Of a stretch of DNA of 64,000 bases, positions 53,901 through 63,079 are shown piece after piece. The stretch comes from Bacteroidetes bacterium UBA2475 (GTDB lineage Bacteria; Bacteroidota; Bacteroidia; B-17B0; Aurantibacillaceae). A program made the position numbers and the translations under genes. Each line of letters begins with the position of its first letter. Position 1 is the stretch's first letter. The DNA is taken from positions 1-64,000 of the forward strand of contig DDPF01000004.1 in assembly GCA_002342065.1 (NCBI GenBank). Direction: 5' to 3'. The notes under the pieces were generated by a model that was not told where the DNA came from, ran no database searches, and saw only the letters and a list, made by a program, of their open reading frames with translations.

Positions 53901-56900
53901 CACCCGCTGCTACAACGGTTTACACTGTTACGGGTGCTAATGGCACTTGTACCTCTTCTACTACCGGAACAATTACAGTAAATCCTAATCCAATAATTAA
54001 TGTGGTTAGCGCTACGGTTTGTGCCGGCCAAACCGGAACCGTTTCTGCTTCAGGAGCAACTACATTTACATGGAACACTGGATCCAACAGTGCAACAATT
54101 ACTGCTACCCCGCCTGCTACAACTAACTATACGGTTAACGGAACAACAGGAACCTGCACTTCTTCTGCTACTGGAACAATTACGATAAATCCGGTGGCGC
54201 CTCTTGCCGTTAACTCTGCAACAATTTGTAGTGGACAATCGGCCACCTTAACAGCTGGCGCAGCTGCATCATACACATGGAGTACCGGCGCCAACACGCA
54301 AAGCGTTAGTGTTAACCCGCTAACTACTACAGTTTATACTATCAACGCTACAATTGGAGGTTGTACCTCGTCTAATACATCAACTGTTACCGTAAATGCT
54401 ACACCAACATTAGCAATTATTAATACAACTGTTTGTCCGGGACAAACAGGAACAATTTCTGCAGCAGGAGCAACCACTTATACCTGGAGCACCGGCGCAA
54501 ACACAGCAAGTATTTCTGCCACACCGCCAATATCTACAACTTATACTATTACCGGTGCAAATGGCACTTGTACGTCTTCATCAACCGCAAGCATTACAGT
54601 TGGAGCCATTGGTTCTATTGCTATTAACTCACCAACAATTTGCGTCGGACAATCTGCTACTTTAACTGCAGGTGCTGCTGTTACATATACCTGGAGTACG
54701 GGCGCCAATACACAAAGCATTAGTGTTAATCCGATAACTACAACAGTTTATACAGTTAACGCTTTTACCGCCGGGGGATGTAATGTTGTTGGTACTTCAA
54801 CGGTAACAGTAAATTCTGCACCTGTGTTGGCAGTAACAGATGCAACAATTTGCGTTGGACAAACAGGAACTATTTCTGCAGCAGGAGCAACAACTTACAC
54901 ATGGAGCACGGGATCAAACAGCCCCACTATAACTTCTTCACCTATTATAAATACAACCTATACTGTTGTTGGTGCAAACGGAACTTGCACAACATCCGCA
55001 ACCGTTAGTATAACAATTAATACCAGCGGAACAATAAGTGTTAACTCGGCGACAGTTTGCAGTGGCCAAAACGCTACACTAACCGCAGGTGCCGCTACAT
55101 CTTATACTTGGAGCACAGGAGCTAACACACAAAGCATTTCTGTTAATCCATTAGCCACAACCATTTACACGGTAAGTGCTACTTTAGCCGGCGGCTGTGT
55201 TGTATCAAATACTTCTACAGTAACTATTAGTCCAAACCCAACTGTAACTGCAAATACCGCAAGCATTTGTATTGGTCAATCGGCTACATTAACAGCTAAC
55301 GGTGCAATAACTTATTTATGGAATGACGGAACTCCAACTTCCACAAATGTTCTTTCGCCAATTGTTACAACGGCTTACACTGTTACGGGAACATCCGGAG
55401 GCTGTTCGTCTGTTGCAACTTCAACTATTTTTGTAACTCCAACACCAACATTAAGCGCAGCAAGTATGACTGTATGTGCAGGACAGGCCGCTACATTAAC
55501 TGTCAACGGCGCAACAACCTATACTTGGGATCCAACAGGACTTAATGTCATAAGTCCTTCGTTTACAGATGCACCGGCTGCAACTACAATTTATACAGTA
55601 ATAGGCGCTACCAATGGTTGCACCGCAAGCACAACTGCATCAATAGTTATTGGCTCTAATCTTTCAATTACAGCTAACACCCCCACAATTTGCTCAGGAC
55701 AAACAGCTACTCTATCTGCTATAAGTACCGCAACTAATTATGTATGGAGCAATGGCGGAAATACACCAACTATTTTTGTAAATCCAATAGTAAATACTTC
55801 TTATACAGTCACAGGAAGTAAAGGTGCCTGCACAGGAAGTATAGTTGCCAATGTAATTGTAAATGCTTTACCGGTTGTAAATGTAAACGCCAACCCAATT
55901 TGTGCCGGTGGAACTTCAACTATCTCTGCGGCAGGTGCAACAACTTACTCGTGGTCTAACGGTTCGAGTAATACCGCTTCAATTATTGTTACGCCGACAA
56001 CCAATACAAGTTACACCGTTATTGGTGAAGTTAATTCTTGTACTGTTGCAACCGTTTATAATTTAACCATAACTCCAAGCCCAACAGTTGCTGCTATTAA
56101 TGCAACTATTTGTAGTGGTGCTACTGCGACACTTACAGCTAATGGAGCTACAAATTATACATGGTTACCATCCGGCACACAAAGTAATTCTATTACAGTT
56201 AACCCATCAATAAATACTACTTATACCGTTATAGGTGATAACGGATCGTGTAGCGCTCAAACAAATGTTTCTGTTACGGTACTTAACGGTTTAACTGCGC
56301 CCGTAAGTAACGCAAGCATCTGCCAGGGACAAACAGCAAACATTGGAACGACATTAAACGGAACTTCTTATTTATGGAGTAACGGTGCAACAACACAAAG
56401 TATTAATGTTAGTCCTGCCACAACAACGAGTTATAGTTTATTGGTGGTTGTAGGAAATTGCAGTTACACAGCAAGTTCAAATGTTACAGTTATTCCAACA
56501 CCTACTATACAATTAAACAATGCTTCTATTTGTTTAGGTCAAAGTGCTACATTAACTGCTGCAGGTGCAACAAATGGTTATACATGGAACCCGGGCAATG
56601 TTAACGGCAATGCCATAACCGTTACCCCAACTGTTACAACTAATTATGTTGTAATGAGTGCAAACGGAGCTTGTCCTGCAACTGCAACTACACAAGTAAT
56701 AGTAAATACAAAACCAGTTTTAGTTATCGCTCAAAGTGCAGCTCTTGTTTGTCCTAATACACCTGTAACGTTTAGCGCAACGGGTGCAAATATTTACGAA
56801 TGGTATGTTAACGGTAATTATTATTTTGGCAATCCACTAAATATTGTAGCTACACAAAATTCTACTATTACTTTAGTTGGTTCTAACTTTGGTTGTTCTA

Positions 56901-57451
56901 CAACATCAGGTGCATTACTTAATGTAAGTGATGTAGTCGCTTCATTCGATCCGGAAAGTAATTATGTAGATTATCCCGGAACCTTAACATTTACAAATAC
57001 ATCAAGCGGCGCTACAAATATTGCATGGGATTTTGGTAACGGACAAACATCCACAAATTCTGTTACAACGGCATCTTATGAATTTCCAGGAAAATACCTT
57101 GTTGCTCTTGTTGCGCAAAACGACATGGGTTGTATGGATACATCTTATTATGTTATTGAAGCTGGTTGTGGCAAAGGCGATTTTTATATGCCAAACACAT
57201 TTACACCAAATGGTGATGGCTTAAATGAAGATTACAGAGTTTTAGGCGGCACCTGTGTTACACAATTTAAAGGTTCTGTTTTTGACCGTTGGGGAACTGA
57301 AATTTTTAAATGGAAAGACATTTCAGATACATGGGATGGAATGTATCGTGGCCAAGAAGTTGAAATTGGTGTTTACAATTATTTAATTACATATACTCTT
57401 TACAATGGCAAGGTGTTTACTAAAACCGGCCACATTGCTATTATCCGTTAA
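50912..57451 (+). CDS. Giant type IX-secreted adhesin with about twenty Ig-like repeats and type-B C-terminal domain
   Basis: The 2179-residue protein starts with a signal peptide (MKKYILLLFFFFSFITAFSQ). Residues about 30-500 form a Gly-rich N-terminal domain of beta-helix or jelly-roll character (GGGGGANAGDTSLY, GGGGGAGDQNDNYGGAGG, PGGGGGGGYIG). From about 530 to 1940 there are about twenty Ig-like units of 69-73 residues, each with a VCAGQ/ICSGQ opening and TYTWSTG strand, with two sub-types (AAGATTYTW and AGAATSYTW). A PKD domain (about 2005-2080) and the type-B sorting domain (2090-2179: DFYMPNTFTPNGDGLNEDYR, FDRWGTEIF, GHIAIIR) complete it. It should be exported by T9SS as a fibrous surface adhesin. 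It heads an operon with the three genes after it. Confidence 0.94.
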   Translation: MKKYILLLFFFFSFITAFSQKGKNGAGNIVGSTVVNAYTSLTVDAFVNNTTLNVANAAGYGVGDLIYIIQMQGASVNCFINPWGNANSAEPLSPVFGKITNYNNAGNNEYAQVSSVAGNVITIDCPLKNSYTAAGKVQIVKVPRYTTLTIGAGGIITCPAWNGTVGGVIALEIDGNTTINAGGMIDASGLGFRGGTLSTGALFGAGAWCHNNPQEGARKGESIAGDVTTYMANFNGQYCRGAVANGGGGANSNNAGGGGGANAGDTSLYTGFGNPDISVAGYITAWNLESAGFAASSSSGGGKGGYTFSNANISPLTNAPGVAGWVGDVRRAVGGMGGRPLNYNTGRLFSGGGGGAGDQNDNYGGAGGDGGGIINIISYGTVSGGGQIVSNGENGFNTNTTGAAPINNCNGRDGAGGAGGGGAIVINSIGAINTITVSARGGNGGNQQMKSGYAFGNASMAYGPGGGGGGGYIGTTAAAITSFVNGGINGIVQYLSGNENCQIDNLFPPNGSTIGGSGTVTSTLVVVPTITASPDVTICVNNSANLTATTTGIVGPTIGWYTNFAGPTLLGTGSAFTTSVFTTPGTYTIWAGFCPSGIYRDPVVITVTNGPTLTPVSATVCAGQTGTISVSGATTYTWSTGSNSATITATPLATTVFTVTGSIGTCTTATTATITVNASASISVNSPTICSGQSAILTAGAATSYTWSTGPNTSTVSVNPLTTTIYTINATAAGGCLVTNTSIVTVNTTPTLNTISSTVCAGQIGTVSAAGAATYTWNTGSNSATINASPPATTVYTVTGANGTCTSSATGTITINAAPIINVTSATVCAGQTGTVSASGATTYTWNTGSNSATITAAPPVTTTYTVNGTTGTCTSSATGTITVNAVGSIAVNSPTICTGQSATLTAGAATTYTWSTGPNTQSISINPLTTTVYTINATLAGGCIASNTSTITVNATPTLNTISSTICAGQTGNVSAAGATTYTWNTGSNSATIAASPAATTVYTVTGANGTCTSSTTGTITVNPNPIINVVSATVCAGQTGTVSASGATTFTWNTGSNSATITATPPATTNYTVNGTTGTCTSSATGTITINPVAPLAVNSATICSGQSATLTAGAAASYTWSTGANTQSVSVNPLTTTVYTINATIGGCTSSNTSTVTVNATPTLAIINTTVCPGQTGTISAAGATTYTWSTGANTASISATPPISTTYTITGANGTCTSSSTASITVGAIGSIAINSPTICVGQSATLTAGAAVTYTWSTGANTQSISVNPITTTVYTVNAFTAGGCNVVGTSTVTVNSAPVLAVTDATICVGQTGTISAAGATTYTWSTGSNSPTITSSPIINTTYTVVGANGTCTTSATVSITINTSGTISVNSATVCSGQNATLTAGAATSYTWSTGANTQSISVNPLATTIYTVSATLAGGCVVSNTSTVTISPNPTVTANTASICIGQSATLTANGAITYLWNDGTPTSTNVLSPIVTTAYTVTGTSGGCSSVATSTIFVTPTPTLSAASMTVCAGQAATLTVNGATTYTWDPTGLNVISPSFTDAPAATTIYTVIGATNGCTASTTASIVIGSNLSITANTPTICSGQTATLSAISTATNYVWSNGGNTPTIFVNPIVNTSYTVTGSKGACTGSIVANVIVNALPVVNVNANPICAGGTSTISAAGATTYSWSNGSSNTASIIVTPTTNTSYTVIGEVNSCTVATVYNLTITPSPTVAAINATICSGATATLTANGATNYTWLPSGTQSNSITVNPSINTTYTVIGDNGSCSAQTNVSVTVLNGLTAPVSNASICQGQTANIGTTLNGTSYLWSNGATTQSINVSPATTTSYSLLVVVGNCSYTASSNVTVIPTPTIQLNNASICLGQSATLTAAGATNGYTWNPGNVNGNAITVTPTVTTNYVVMSANGACPATATTQVIVNTKPVLVIAQSAALVCPNTPVTFSATGANIYEWYVNGNYYFGNPLNIVATQNSTITLVGSNFGCSTTSGALLNVSDVVASFDPESNYVDYPGTLTFTNTSSGATNIAWDFGNGQTSTNSVTTASYEFPGKYLVALVAQNDMGCMDTSYYVIEAGCGKGDFYMPNTFTPNGDGLNEDYRVLGGTCVTQFKGSVFDRWGTEIFKWKDISDTWDGMYRGQEVEIGVYNYLITYTLYNGKVFTKTGHIAIIR
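53177..54421 (+). repeat. Tandem duplication of a three-unit block inside the adhesin gene
   Basis: Ig-like units 3-5 (53177-53800, 624 bp) and 6-8 (53801-54421, 621 bp) match in order and sub-type (A-A-B, A-A-B), for example YTVTGANGTCTSS, YTVNGTTGTCTSS and YTINATLAGGC against YTINATIGGC. The second block is one codon shorter. The reading frame is kept. Confidence 0.85.
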
Positions 57452-57453
57452 TT

Positions 57454-57984
57454 ATGGAAGAATTAAAATATCCTGTAGGGCAATATATAAAACCTGCAGC
57501 TTTCACAAAAGAAATTCTAAGTACTGCCATTTCTGTTATTGAAAATTTTCCGAAAAAAATAAAACAGGAAACAGAAAATTTATCCGACGAACAATTAGAT
57601 ACGCCTTATCGTCCCGAAGGTTGGACGGTGAGACAAGTTGTACATCATTGTGCCGATAGTCACATGAATGCTTTTATAAGACTCAAACTTGCTTTATCGG
57701 AAGAGACGCCAACTATTAAACCATATACCGAAGCTTTATGGGCCGAAATGGATGACGCAAAACATTTACCTATCCACTCTTCTTTTCAAATAATTGAAGG
57801 TGTGCATACGCGATGGACAACTTTGCTTAAAAGTATGACAGATATCGATCTTAAGCGTGGCTTTATCCATCCCGAAAAAGGAAGAGAATTATCATTGCAC
57901 GAAAGTACTGATATGTATGCCTGGCATTGCAACCATCATTTGGCGCACATTACAGCGTTAAAAAAACGAAAAGACTGGAAATAA
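57454..57984 (+). CDS. YfiT/BstA-type bacillithiol S-transferase, DinB-fold
   Basis: The 176-residue cytoplasmic protein belongs to the DinB/YfiT superfamily: four-helix bundle with three metal-binding histidines, seen here in VVHHCADSH and WHCNHHLAHI. Typical features are the PxGxY start (YPVGQYIKP), LDTPYRPEGWTVRQVVHH and the final LAHITALKKRKDWK. Relatives move bacillithiol to electrophiles in detoxification; Bacteroidota commonly make bacillithiol, but its biosynthesis genes are not in this window. It starts 2 bp after the adhesin stop, so it is co-transcribed with it without an obvious functional link. Confidence 0.9.
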   Translation: MEELKYPVGQYIKPAAFTKEILSTAISVIENFPKKIKQETENLSDEQLDTPYRPEGWTVRQVVHHCADSHMNAFIRLKLALSEETPTIKPYTEALWAEMDDAKHLPIHSSFQIIEGVHTRWTTLLKSMTDIDLKRGFIHPEKGRELSLHESTDMYAWHCNHHLAHITALKKRKDWK

Positions 57985-58026
57985 ATCACAACAAATTTCA
58001 AAGATTCTAAGTAAATTTGCATCCGG

Positions 58027-58920
58027 ATGGACGAGTTTAGAGAATCCCTTTTAGTTTTAATTTCTGTACCAATTTATGCCATTGTTATTGGCTTTGAATT
58101 CTTCTATTCTTATTTTAAAAATAAAGGTTTATACACCACCAAAGGATTACTATCTAATGTTTATTTAACTTCTTTAAACATGGGCCTCGATATTTTGGTG
58201 AGGGGATTATGCTTGTTGATCCTGAATTATTTTTTTCAATTTGCCTTTTTTGATTGGGGCGCACACACTGTTTTGTATTGGGTAGTATTAGTGGTTGCAG
58301 AAGATTTTATGTATTACTGGTTACATCGTGTCGATCATTTCTGTCGCTTTTTTTGGGCTGTGCATGTAACACATCACAGCAGCGAAGAATTTAATTTCAC
58401 GGTTGGTTTCCGATCTTCTGTCTTTCAACCGCTTTACCGCTTTGTTTATTTTATTCCATTAACCTTGGTTGGCTTTAGAGCAATTGACATTATGTTTATT
58501 TATAGCGCCACGCAAATTTTCGGAATTCTGGCTCATACACAAACAATAAATAAATTGGGATTTTTAGAATACATTATTATTACACCCTCGCATCACCGTG
58601 TACATCATGGCAGTAACGTACGTTACCTTGATAAGAACATGGGTATGTTATTGGTTTTTTGGGATAAATTATTTGGCACCTTTCAACCCGAAGAAGAAAC
58701 TGATCCGGTTAAATATGGTTTAACGGAAAATATTGGCACTTATCATCCCATTAAAATGATCTTTCACGAATGGAAAAATATTTTTGCCGATCTTAAAAAA
58801 GAATCCTCTTTTAAAGCTAAACTAATGTACGTGTTTGGTCCACCGGGCTGGAGCCACGATGGTTCAAAAAAAACCAGCACCCAGTTACGCGCCGAACTAA
58901 AAAATAAAAATAATCTCTAA
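58027..58920 (+). CDS. Sterol desaturase/fatty-acid hydroxylase family membrane protein
   Basis: The 297-residue di-iron membrane protein has the three conserved histidine boxes: HRVDH, HVTHHSSEEFN and HHRVHHG, plus the helix pair around them and an N-terminal segment with four helices. This family hydroxylates or desaturates lipids (in bacteria, often ornithine lipids, carotenoids or fatty acids); the substrate is not readable. The C terminus has FHEWKNIFADL and GPPGWSHDGS, common in Bacteroidota members. It lies 42 bp after the bstA-like gene and overlaps the helicase start by one base (TAATG). Confidence 0.92.
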   Translation: MDEFRESLLVLISVPIYAIVIGFEFFYSYFKNKGLYTTKGLLSNVYLTSLNMGLDILVRGLCLLILNYFFQFAFFDWGAHTVLYWVVLVVAEDFMYYWLHRVDHFCRFFWAVHVTHHSSEEFNFTVGFRSSVFQPLYRFVYFIPLTLVGFRAIDIMFIYSATQIFGILAHTQTINKLGFLEYIIITPSHHRVHHGSNVRYLDKNMGMLLVFWDKLFGTFQPEEETDPVKYGLTENIGTYHPIKMIFHEWKNIFADLKKESSFKAKLMYVFGPPGWSHDGSKKTSTQLRAELKNKNNL

Positions 58921-60848
58921 TGGCAACCACCTCAGCCATTGAACGTTTAAAGGGCTTAAAACAATTATTAAAGATAGAGCGTGATGAAGATTACCGTTTG
59001 TACAAAGAACAATTTTTACGTGTTACTCTTGATCAACGAAAAAAGAACGGCGTTACCTGGTATCCTATAAAAATAAATAATGAAGAGTTAGGTTCAGGTG
59101 ATCTTTTGCATTTGGAGATAGAACGCACCACACAAATTGATAAAGCACATCAATTCAGTTCAGGAAAAAATGTAAGTTTATTCTCTAATCAAAATGAAGA
59201 GACCTACGAAATTACAGGAACAATAAAATCTGTTTCTAAGAACTCTTTAAAATTAATTATTCATTCTGATGAATTGCCCGATTGGTGTTACGACGGAAAA
59301 CTGGGAATAAACATCCAGTTTGATGACAACAGTTATAACGAAATGCAAAACGCATTGGATGTGGTCATCAACGCGAGAAATAACCGTATAGAGGAATTAC
59401 GTGAAATGGTCGAAGGTGCAATACCCCTCTCTTTCGAAAAAATAAATAATGATGTTTTAATTCCGCAATTAAATCTCTCGCAAAATAAAGCGGTGCGCCA
59501 TATTTTAAGTGTTAACGATATTGGCGTTATTCACGGCCCGCCGGGCACAGGAAAAACAACCAGCATTGTACAGGCCATTCGTTTAACTTTACAAACAGAA
59601 AGCCAGGTTTTAGTTTGTGCGCCAACCAATTCGGCGGTTGACCTTATTACCGAAAAATTATTAGAACTTGGTGTTGACGTTTTGCGTATGGGACATCCGG
59701 CAAGGATCTCAGATGAATTACAGAACAGCAGCATTGATGGAAAAATATCTTCTTCTCCATACTATAAAGACATAAAGAATTTACGCCGTAATGCAGAGGA
59801 ATATTTTCGCATGGCCGGAAAATACAAACGTGTGTTTGGAAAAGAAGAAGCGCAGCAACGCACCGCTTATTATACCGAAGCGAAAACCTGTATTAAAGAA
59901 GCGCGTTTGCTGGAAGATTTTATTGTGGACGAACTATTTAAGACCACTAAAGTAATTTGTTGCACACCAGTAACAAGTACACACAGAGGATTAGCAAAGA
60001 AAAGATTTGGTACATTATTTTTTGATGAAGCTTCACAGGCTTTAGAGCCGATGGTTTGGATACCGTTATTAAAATGTAAACGTTTAATTTTAAGCGGCGA
60101 TCATTTTCAGTTACCGCCTGTTGTAAAAAGTTTAGAGGCAAAAAAAGGTGGGCTAGATGAAACATTGTTGGATCGCTGCATAAAATTTAAAGAAGCGGTT
60201 TCGTTATTAACGCGGCAGTATAGAATGAACACTGCTATTATGGGTTTTAGTAATAATTATTTTTACGAGAACGAATTAATTGCAGATGAATCTGTTTCTG
60301 CACAAGTGTTATTGAATGATGAGAATTCGATGTTAAGTAAGTCGATAGAATTTATAGATACGGCAGGCTGTGGCTTTGATGAAATTCAGAATACGGAAAC
60401 ACTGAGTCATTTTAATCCGAAAGAAGGTGATGTGTTATTTAAACATTTGCAACAGCTTTTAAGAGAGTATGCACAGCACGAACATTTACCTGCAATGAGT
60501 GTTGGTATTATTTCTCCTTACAAAGAACAGCGCGAATGGTTAAAAGATAACATCGCTGATTTTGAATTTGATAAAACAAAATTGCTTTCATTAAGCATAA
60601 AAACAATTGATGGTTTCCAGGGCGAAGAACGCGATGTTATTTATATTTCTTTAGTAAGAAGTAACGAACGGCAAGAGATAGGTTTTTTAAACGACCTGCG
60701 AAGAATGAATGTTGCTATTACCCGCGCTAAGAAAAAATTAGTGGTTATTGGTGATAGCTCCACTATTGGTGCCAGTAAATTTTATAACTCCTTTTTAGAA
60801 TATTGCGAGAAGCATGGGGCGTATCGCACTGCGTGGGAATGGGCGTAA
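58920..60848 (+). CDS. SF1 AAA-type DNA/RNA helicase, IGHMBP2/SMUBP2-like
   Basis: The 642-residue superfamily 1B-type helicase has an N-terminal beta-barrel-like region (about 1-160), Walker A HGPPGTGKTTS (206-215), APTNSAVDL (motif Ia), DEAS (motif II, in FFDEASQALEP), GDHFQLPPVV (III), TRQYRMN (IV), TIDGFQGEERDVIYIS (V) and MNVAITRAKKKLVVIGD (VI). This pattern matches the IGHMBP2/Upf1 group rather than RecD or UvrD. A role in unwinding DNA or RNA during repair or RNA handling is expected. Its ATG overlaps the desaturase stop, so it ends the adhesin operon. A repeat-rich non-coding stretch follows. Confidence 0.93.
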   Translation: MATTSAIERLKGLKQLLKIERDEDYRLYKEQFLRVTLDQRKKNGVTWYPIKINNEELGSGDLLHLEIERTTQIDKAHQFSSGKNVSLFSNQNEETYEITGTIKSVSKNSLKLIIHSDELPDWCYDGKLGINIQFDDNSYNEMQNALDVVINARNNRIEELREMVEGAIPLSFEKINNDVLIPQLNLSQNKAVRHILSVNDIGVIHGPPGTGKTTSIVQAIRLTLQTESQVLVCAPTNSAVDLITEKLLELGVDVLRMGHPARISDELQNSSIDGKISSSPYYKDIKNLRRNAEEYFRMAGKYKRVFGKEEAQQRTAYYTEAKTCIKEARLLEDFIVDELFKTTKVICCTPVTSTHRGLAKKRFGTLFFDEASQALEPMVWIPLLKCKRLILSGDHFQLPPVVKSLEAKKGGLDETLLDRCIKFKEAVSLLTRQYRMNTAIMGFSNNYFYENELIADESVSAQVLLNDENSMLSKSIEFIDTAGCGFDEIQNTETLSHFNPKEGDVLFKHLQQLLREYAQHEHLPAMSVGIISPYKEQREWLKDNIADFEFDKTKLLSLSIKTIDGFQGEERDVIYISLVRSNERQEIGFLNDLRRMNVAITRAKKKLVVIGDSSTIGASKFYNSFLEYCEKHGAYRTAWEWA

Positions 60849-60907
60849 TTTTTTCATTTTTCACTTATTGAATAGTAAACAAAATCTTTCTTAAAATAAT
60901 TTTTGGA
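60849..60907. other. Short AT-rich gap before the MITE-like element
   Basis: No gene, hairpin or recognisable motif. The region from 60849 to 61381 holds no CDS; almost all of it is the element described next. Confidence 0.6.
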
Positions 60908-61332
60908 GTCACTTTTTGCTTGACCAAAAAGTAACCAAAAAATCAAGGCTTATTTAAATTTTTTCTAAAAATCAATTATCCTTCAAGCCTGATGATTTAA
61001 GCGCTTCGCGAACAGCCAAAATCATCTTTCACACAGGCAAACGCTTTTGAAGAATAATGATTTTAAAAGAAAAAATTTAAAAGGCCACCTCACTTGGTGT
61101 GCTTACGCGAAAGGATTTACTGTTGTAGATTTGCGGTTAGGTGTTTGAGTTTTCGATCTTGATCTTTTGCAGAGATAGCCAGCGAGCTAAGCTAGGCGGT
61201 TAGTTGATTAGGCGCACAGAAAATGAGCCTAGCGAGGCGGCGGTTTTGCTTTCGCTGGTCTACGTCGCGAAAGCAAAAATCTCCTTCAAAAGATCAAATG
61301 CGTTTTGGTTACTTTTGCGCGCCAAAAGTGAC
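60908..61332. mobile_element. MITE-like element with terminal inverted repeats and internal hairpins
   Basis: A 425-bp non-coding segment. The left end GTCACTTTTTGCTTGACC, then AAAAAGTAACCAAAA, and the right end (complement GTCACTTTTGGCGCGC, then AAAAGTAACCAAAA) form terminal inverted repeats of about 33 bp. Each end is itself a hairpin. A perfect 12-bp stem TTTTGCTTTCGC / GCGAAAGCAAAA sits at 61246-61277, and GC content is locally higher than in the genes around it. There is no transposase ORF. The insertion direction and target duplication are not clear. Confidence 0.75.
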
Positions 61333-61350
61333 ATAAAAACTTAAAATTAC

Positions 61351-61380
61351 TTTTTTACTTTCAATATTGAGAGTAAAAAA
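61351..61380 (-). terminator. Terminator after the peptide-transporter gene
   Basis: Minus-strand stem TTTTTTACTCTC / GAAAGTAAAAAA around AATATT with one mismatch, directly after the stop at 61382. AT-rich but well placed. Confidence 0.5.
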
Positions 61381-61381
61381 A

Positions 61382-63052
61382 TCAATTCTCTTTTCCTTCA
61401 TGAAAAACCTTATTCAGGCGTTTCAATAAAAGCATCATAATTATAAAGGCAAACATGAGCAAAGCAAAATTCAACCAAAAATAATTTGCTTTGTTATCAA
61501 ACTTATCCCAATTCTTTGCGAGTACACCGCTTAGTTTATTACCCATAGAAGTTGCCAATTGCCAGCCGCCCATCATTAAGGCTACAAGCCGCAGGGGTGC
61601 TAATTTAGATACCATTGATAATCCCATTGGACTAAGTAACAATTCGCCAACCGTTATAACACCGTAACTGCCAATTAACCACATAGCACTGGCTTTATGC
61701 ATTCCATTATCTGTATAATACACTGCACCTACCATTATTAATGTAGAAAGTGCGCTAATCAATAACCCATAGGCTATTTTTGTAGCGGTAGTAGGTTCTT
61801 TCTTTCGTTTTCGCAAAAAAGCAAAAAACGCAATTATAAATGGTGTGAGTAAAACAACAAATGCCGGATTAACCGATTGAAAAATTTCTGAATTTAATAA
61901 ATTAACAGACTTGCCTTGTTCAGGAATCTGTTCTGGCGAAGCGTTTTTAAAATAGAGCGGATAAGCGTTAGTTTTTTGTACTTTTCCATTTTCGTCTTTT
62001 ACCGGCCTGAACTGATCATCAACTACATTTACTTCCTGCTCAGTATAAACAAGCTGTTTTGAAGAACCCATAAACGTTGCTACCGGAGTTATTGCCTTAG
62101 GCATTTCTCTGTTGGTATATGATTCGGCATAAGTTGTAAGAGCGGTACCGTTTTGTTTAAAAATGGCCCAGAATAAAATAACAATAATAAAAATCGTAAA
62201 CATGGTTCCTAACGGTTTTCGCTCTTCCGCAGTTGCTTTTTTATAAATAGAGGCGTAAAAATAAATTACCGGAATACAAAACATAAAAAAAGCATCGGTA
62301 CTTTGGCTTCCCATAATAGTAAACAACTTATCTTCATTACCCCAAATAGCGTTAGGAACTATCCAGCCAATAACAGCAAAAGCAACACCCGTTAACAGTA
62401 CTTTAATAAATTGCATTAAAAGCGGTTTGTCTTCAGGCTTTGGTTCTTTACGTACATCTACATGTTTGTAGTGTTTCATGCCTAACCAAAACGTAATTAC
62501 ACCTAAGAACATACCAATACCTGCAGTTATAAATGCGCCGTGCCAGCCAATTTTGTTGCGCATAAATGCAGCTACAAAATTACAAACAAGTGCGCCAACG
62601 TTTATGCCCATATAAAAAATATTATAGCCTGTATCTTTATTGGCGCGGTAACGCGGATCGTTATAAAGATTTCCTAAGAGCGTAGCAATGTTTGGTTTAA
62701 AAAAACCATTACCAACTACCATTACTGCTAACGACGTAAAGAAGGCCCACTTTTCGGGAATGGCCAGCATACAATAACCTATACCCATTAAAATACCACC
62801 AAGCGTTATTGAAAAACGATAGCCTAATTTAAGATCGGCTAAAAGCCCACCCATAAATGGTGTTAGATAAGCGAGAGCAATAAAAGTTCCAAAAATATCT
62901 GAAGCCGTTGCGTTCTCCCAACCCATGCCACCATCTTTTCCATCAGTGGTCATGTAAAGGAAAAAGATCCCGATCATTAAGTAATAACCAAAGCGCTCCC
63001 AAAATTCGGTAAACACTAAAAAGAAAAGTCCTTTAGGATATTTTGATTCCAT
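61382..63052 (-). CDS. POT/PTR-family proton-dependent oligopeptide transporter
   Basis: The 556-residue inner-membrane protein has 12-14 transmembrane helices and the POT signature ExxERFxYY (TEFWERFGYYLMIGIFF) in the first helix, DLKLGYRFSITLGG, the PTR2 motif VGNGFFKPNIATLLG and NIFYMGINVGALVCNF. Between helices 8 and 9 a ~90-residue extracytoplasmic insertion carries TEQEVNVVDDQFRPVKDENG, longer than in the E. coli Dtp proteins. It imports di- and tripeptides with protons. The gene is downstream of two small paralogous membrane-protein genes (27-bp gap from the nearer one), so it may be in their operon. Confidence 0.94.
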   Translation of the reverse strand: MESKYPKGLFFLVFTEFWERFGYYLMIGIFFLYMTTDGKDGGMGWENATASDIFGTFIALAYLTPFMGGLLADLKLGYRFSITLGGILMGIGYCMLAIPEKWAFFTSLAVMVVGNGFFKPNIATLLGNLYNDPRYRANKDTGYNIFYMGINVGALVCNFVAAFMRNKIGWHGAFITAGIGMFLGVITFWLGMKHYKHVDVRKEPKPEDKPLLMQFIKVLLTGVAFAVIGWIVPNAIWGNEDKLFTIMGSQSTDAFFMFCIPVIYFYASIYKKATAEERKPLGTMFTIFIIVILFWAIFKQNGTALTTYAESYTNREMPKAITPVATFMGSSKQLVYTEQEVNVVDDQFRPVKDENGKVQKTNAYPLYFKNASPEQIPEQGKSVNLLNSEIFQSVNPAFVVLLTPFIIAFFAFLRKRKKEPTTATKIAYGLLISALSTLIMVGAVYYTDNGMHKASAMWLIGSYGVITVGELLLSPMGLSMVSKLAPLRLVALMMGGWQLATSMGNKLSGVLAKNWDKFDNKANYFWLNFALLMFAFIIMMLLLKRLNKVFHEGKEN

Positions 63053-63079
63053 GCAGATTTAAGATTTTTGAAATTAGAT

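Noticed and set aside
52700..56700. Regular repeats suggestive of a CRISPR array or satellite
   Set aside because: The period is about 210 bp, in frame and diverged, and encodes Ig-like domains; there are no short identical repeats with unique spacers.
60849..61381. Possible hidden gene or tRNA in the 0.5-kb gap
   Set aside because: All frames are broken and no cloverleaf is seen; the inverted-repeat structure explains it better.
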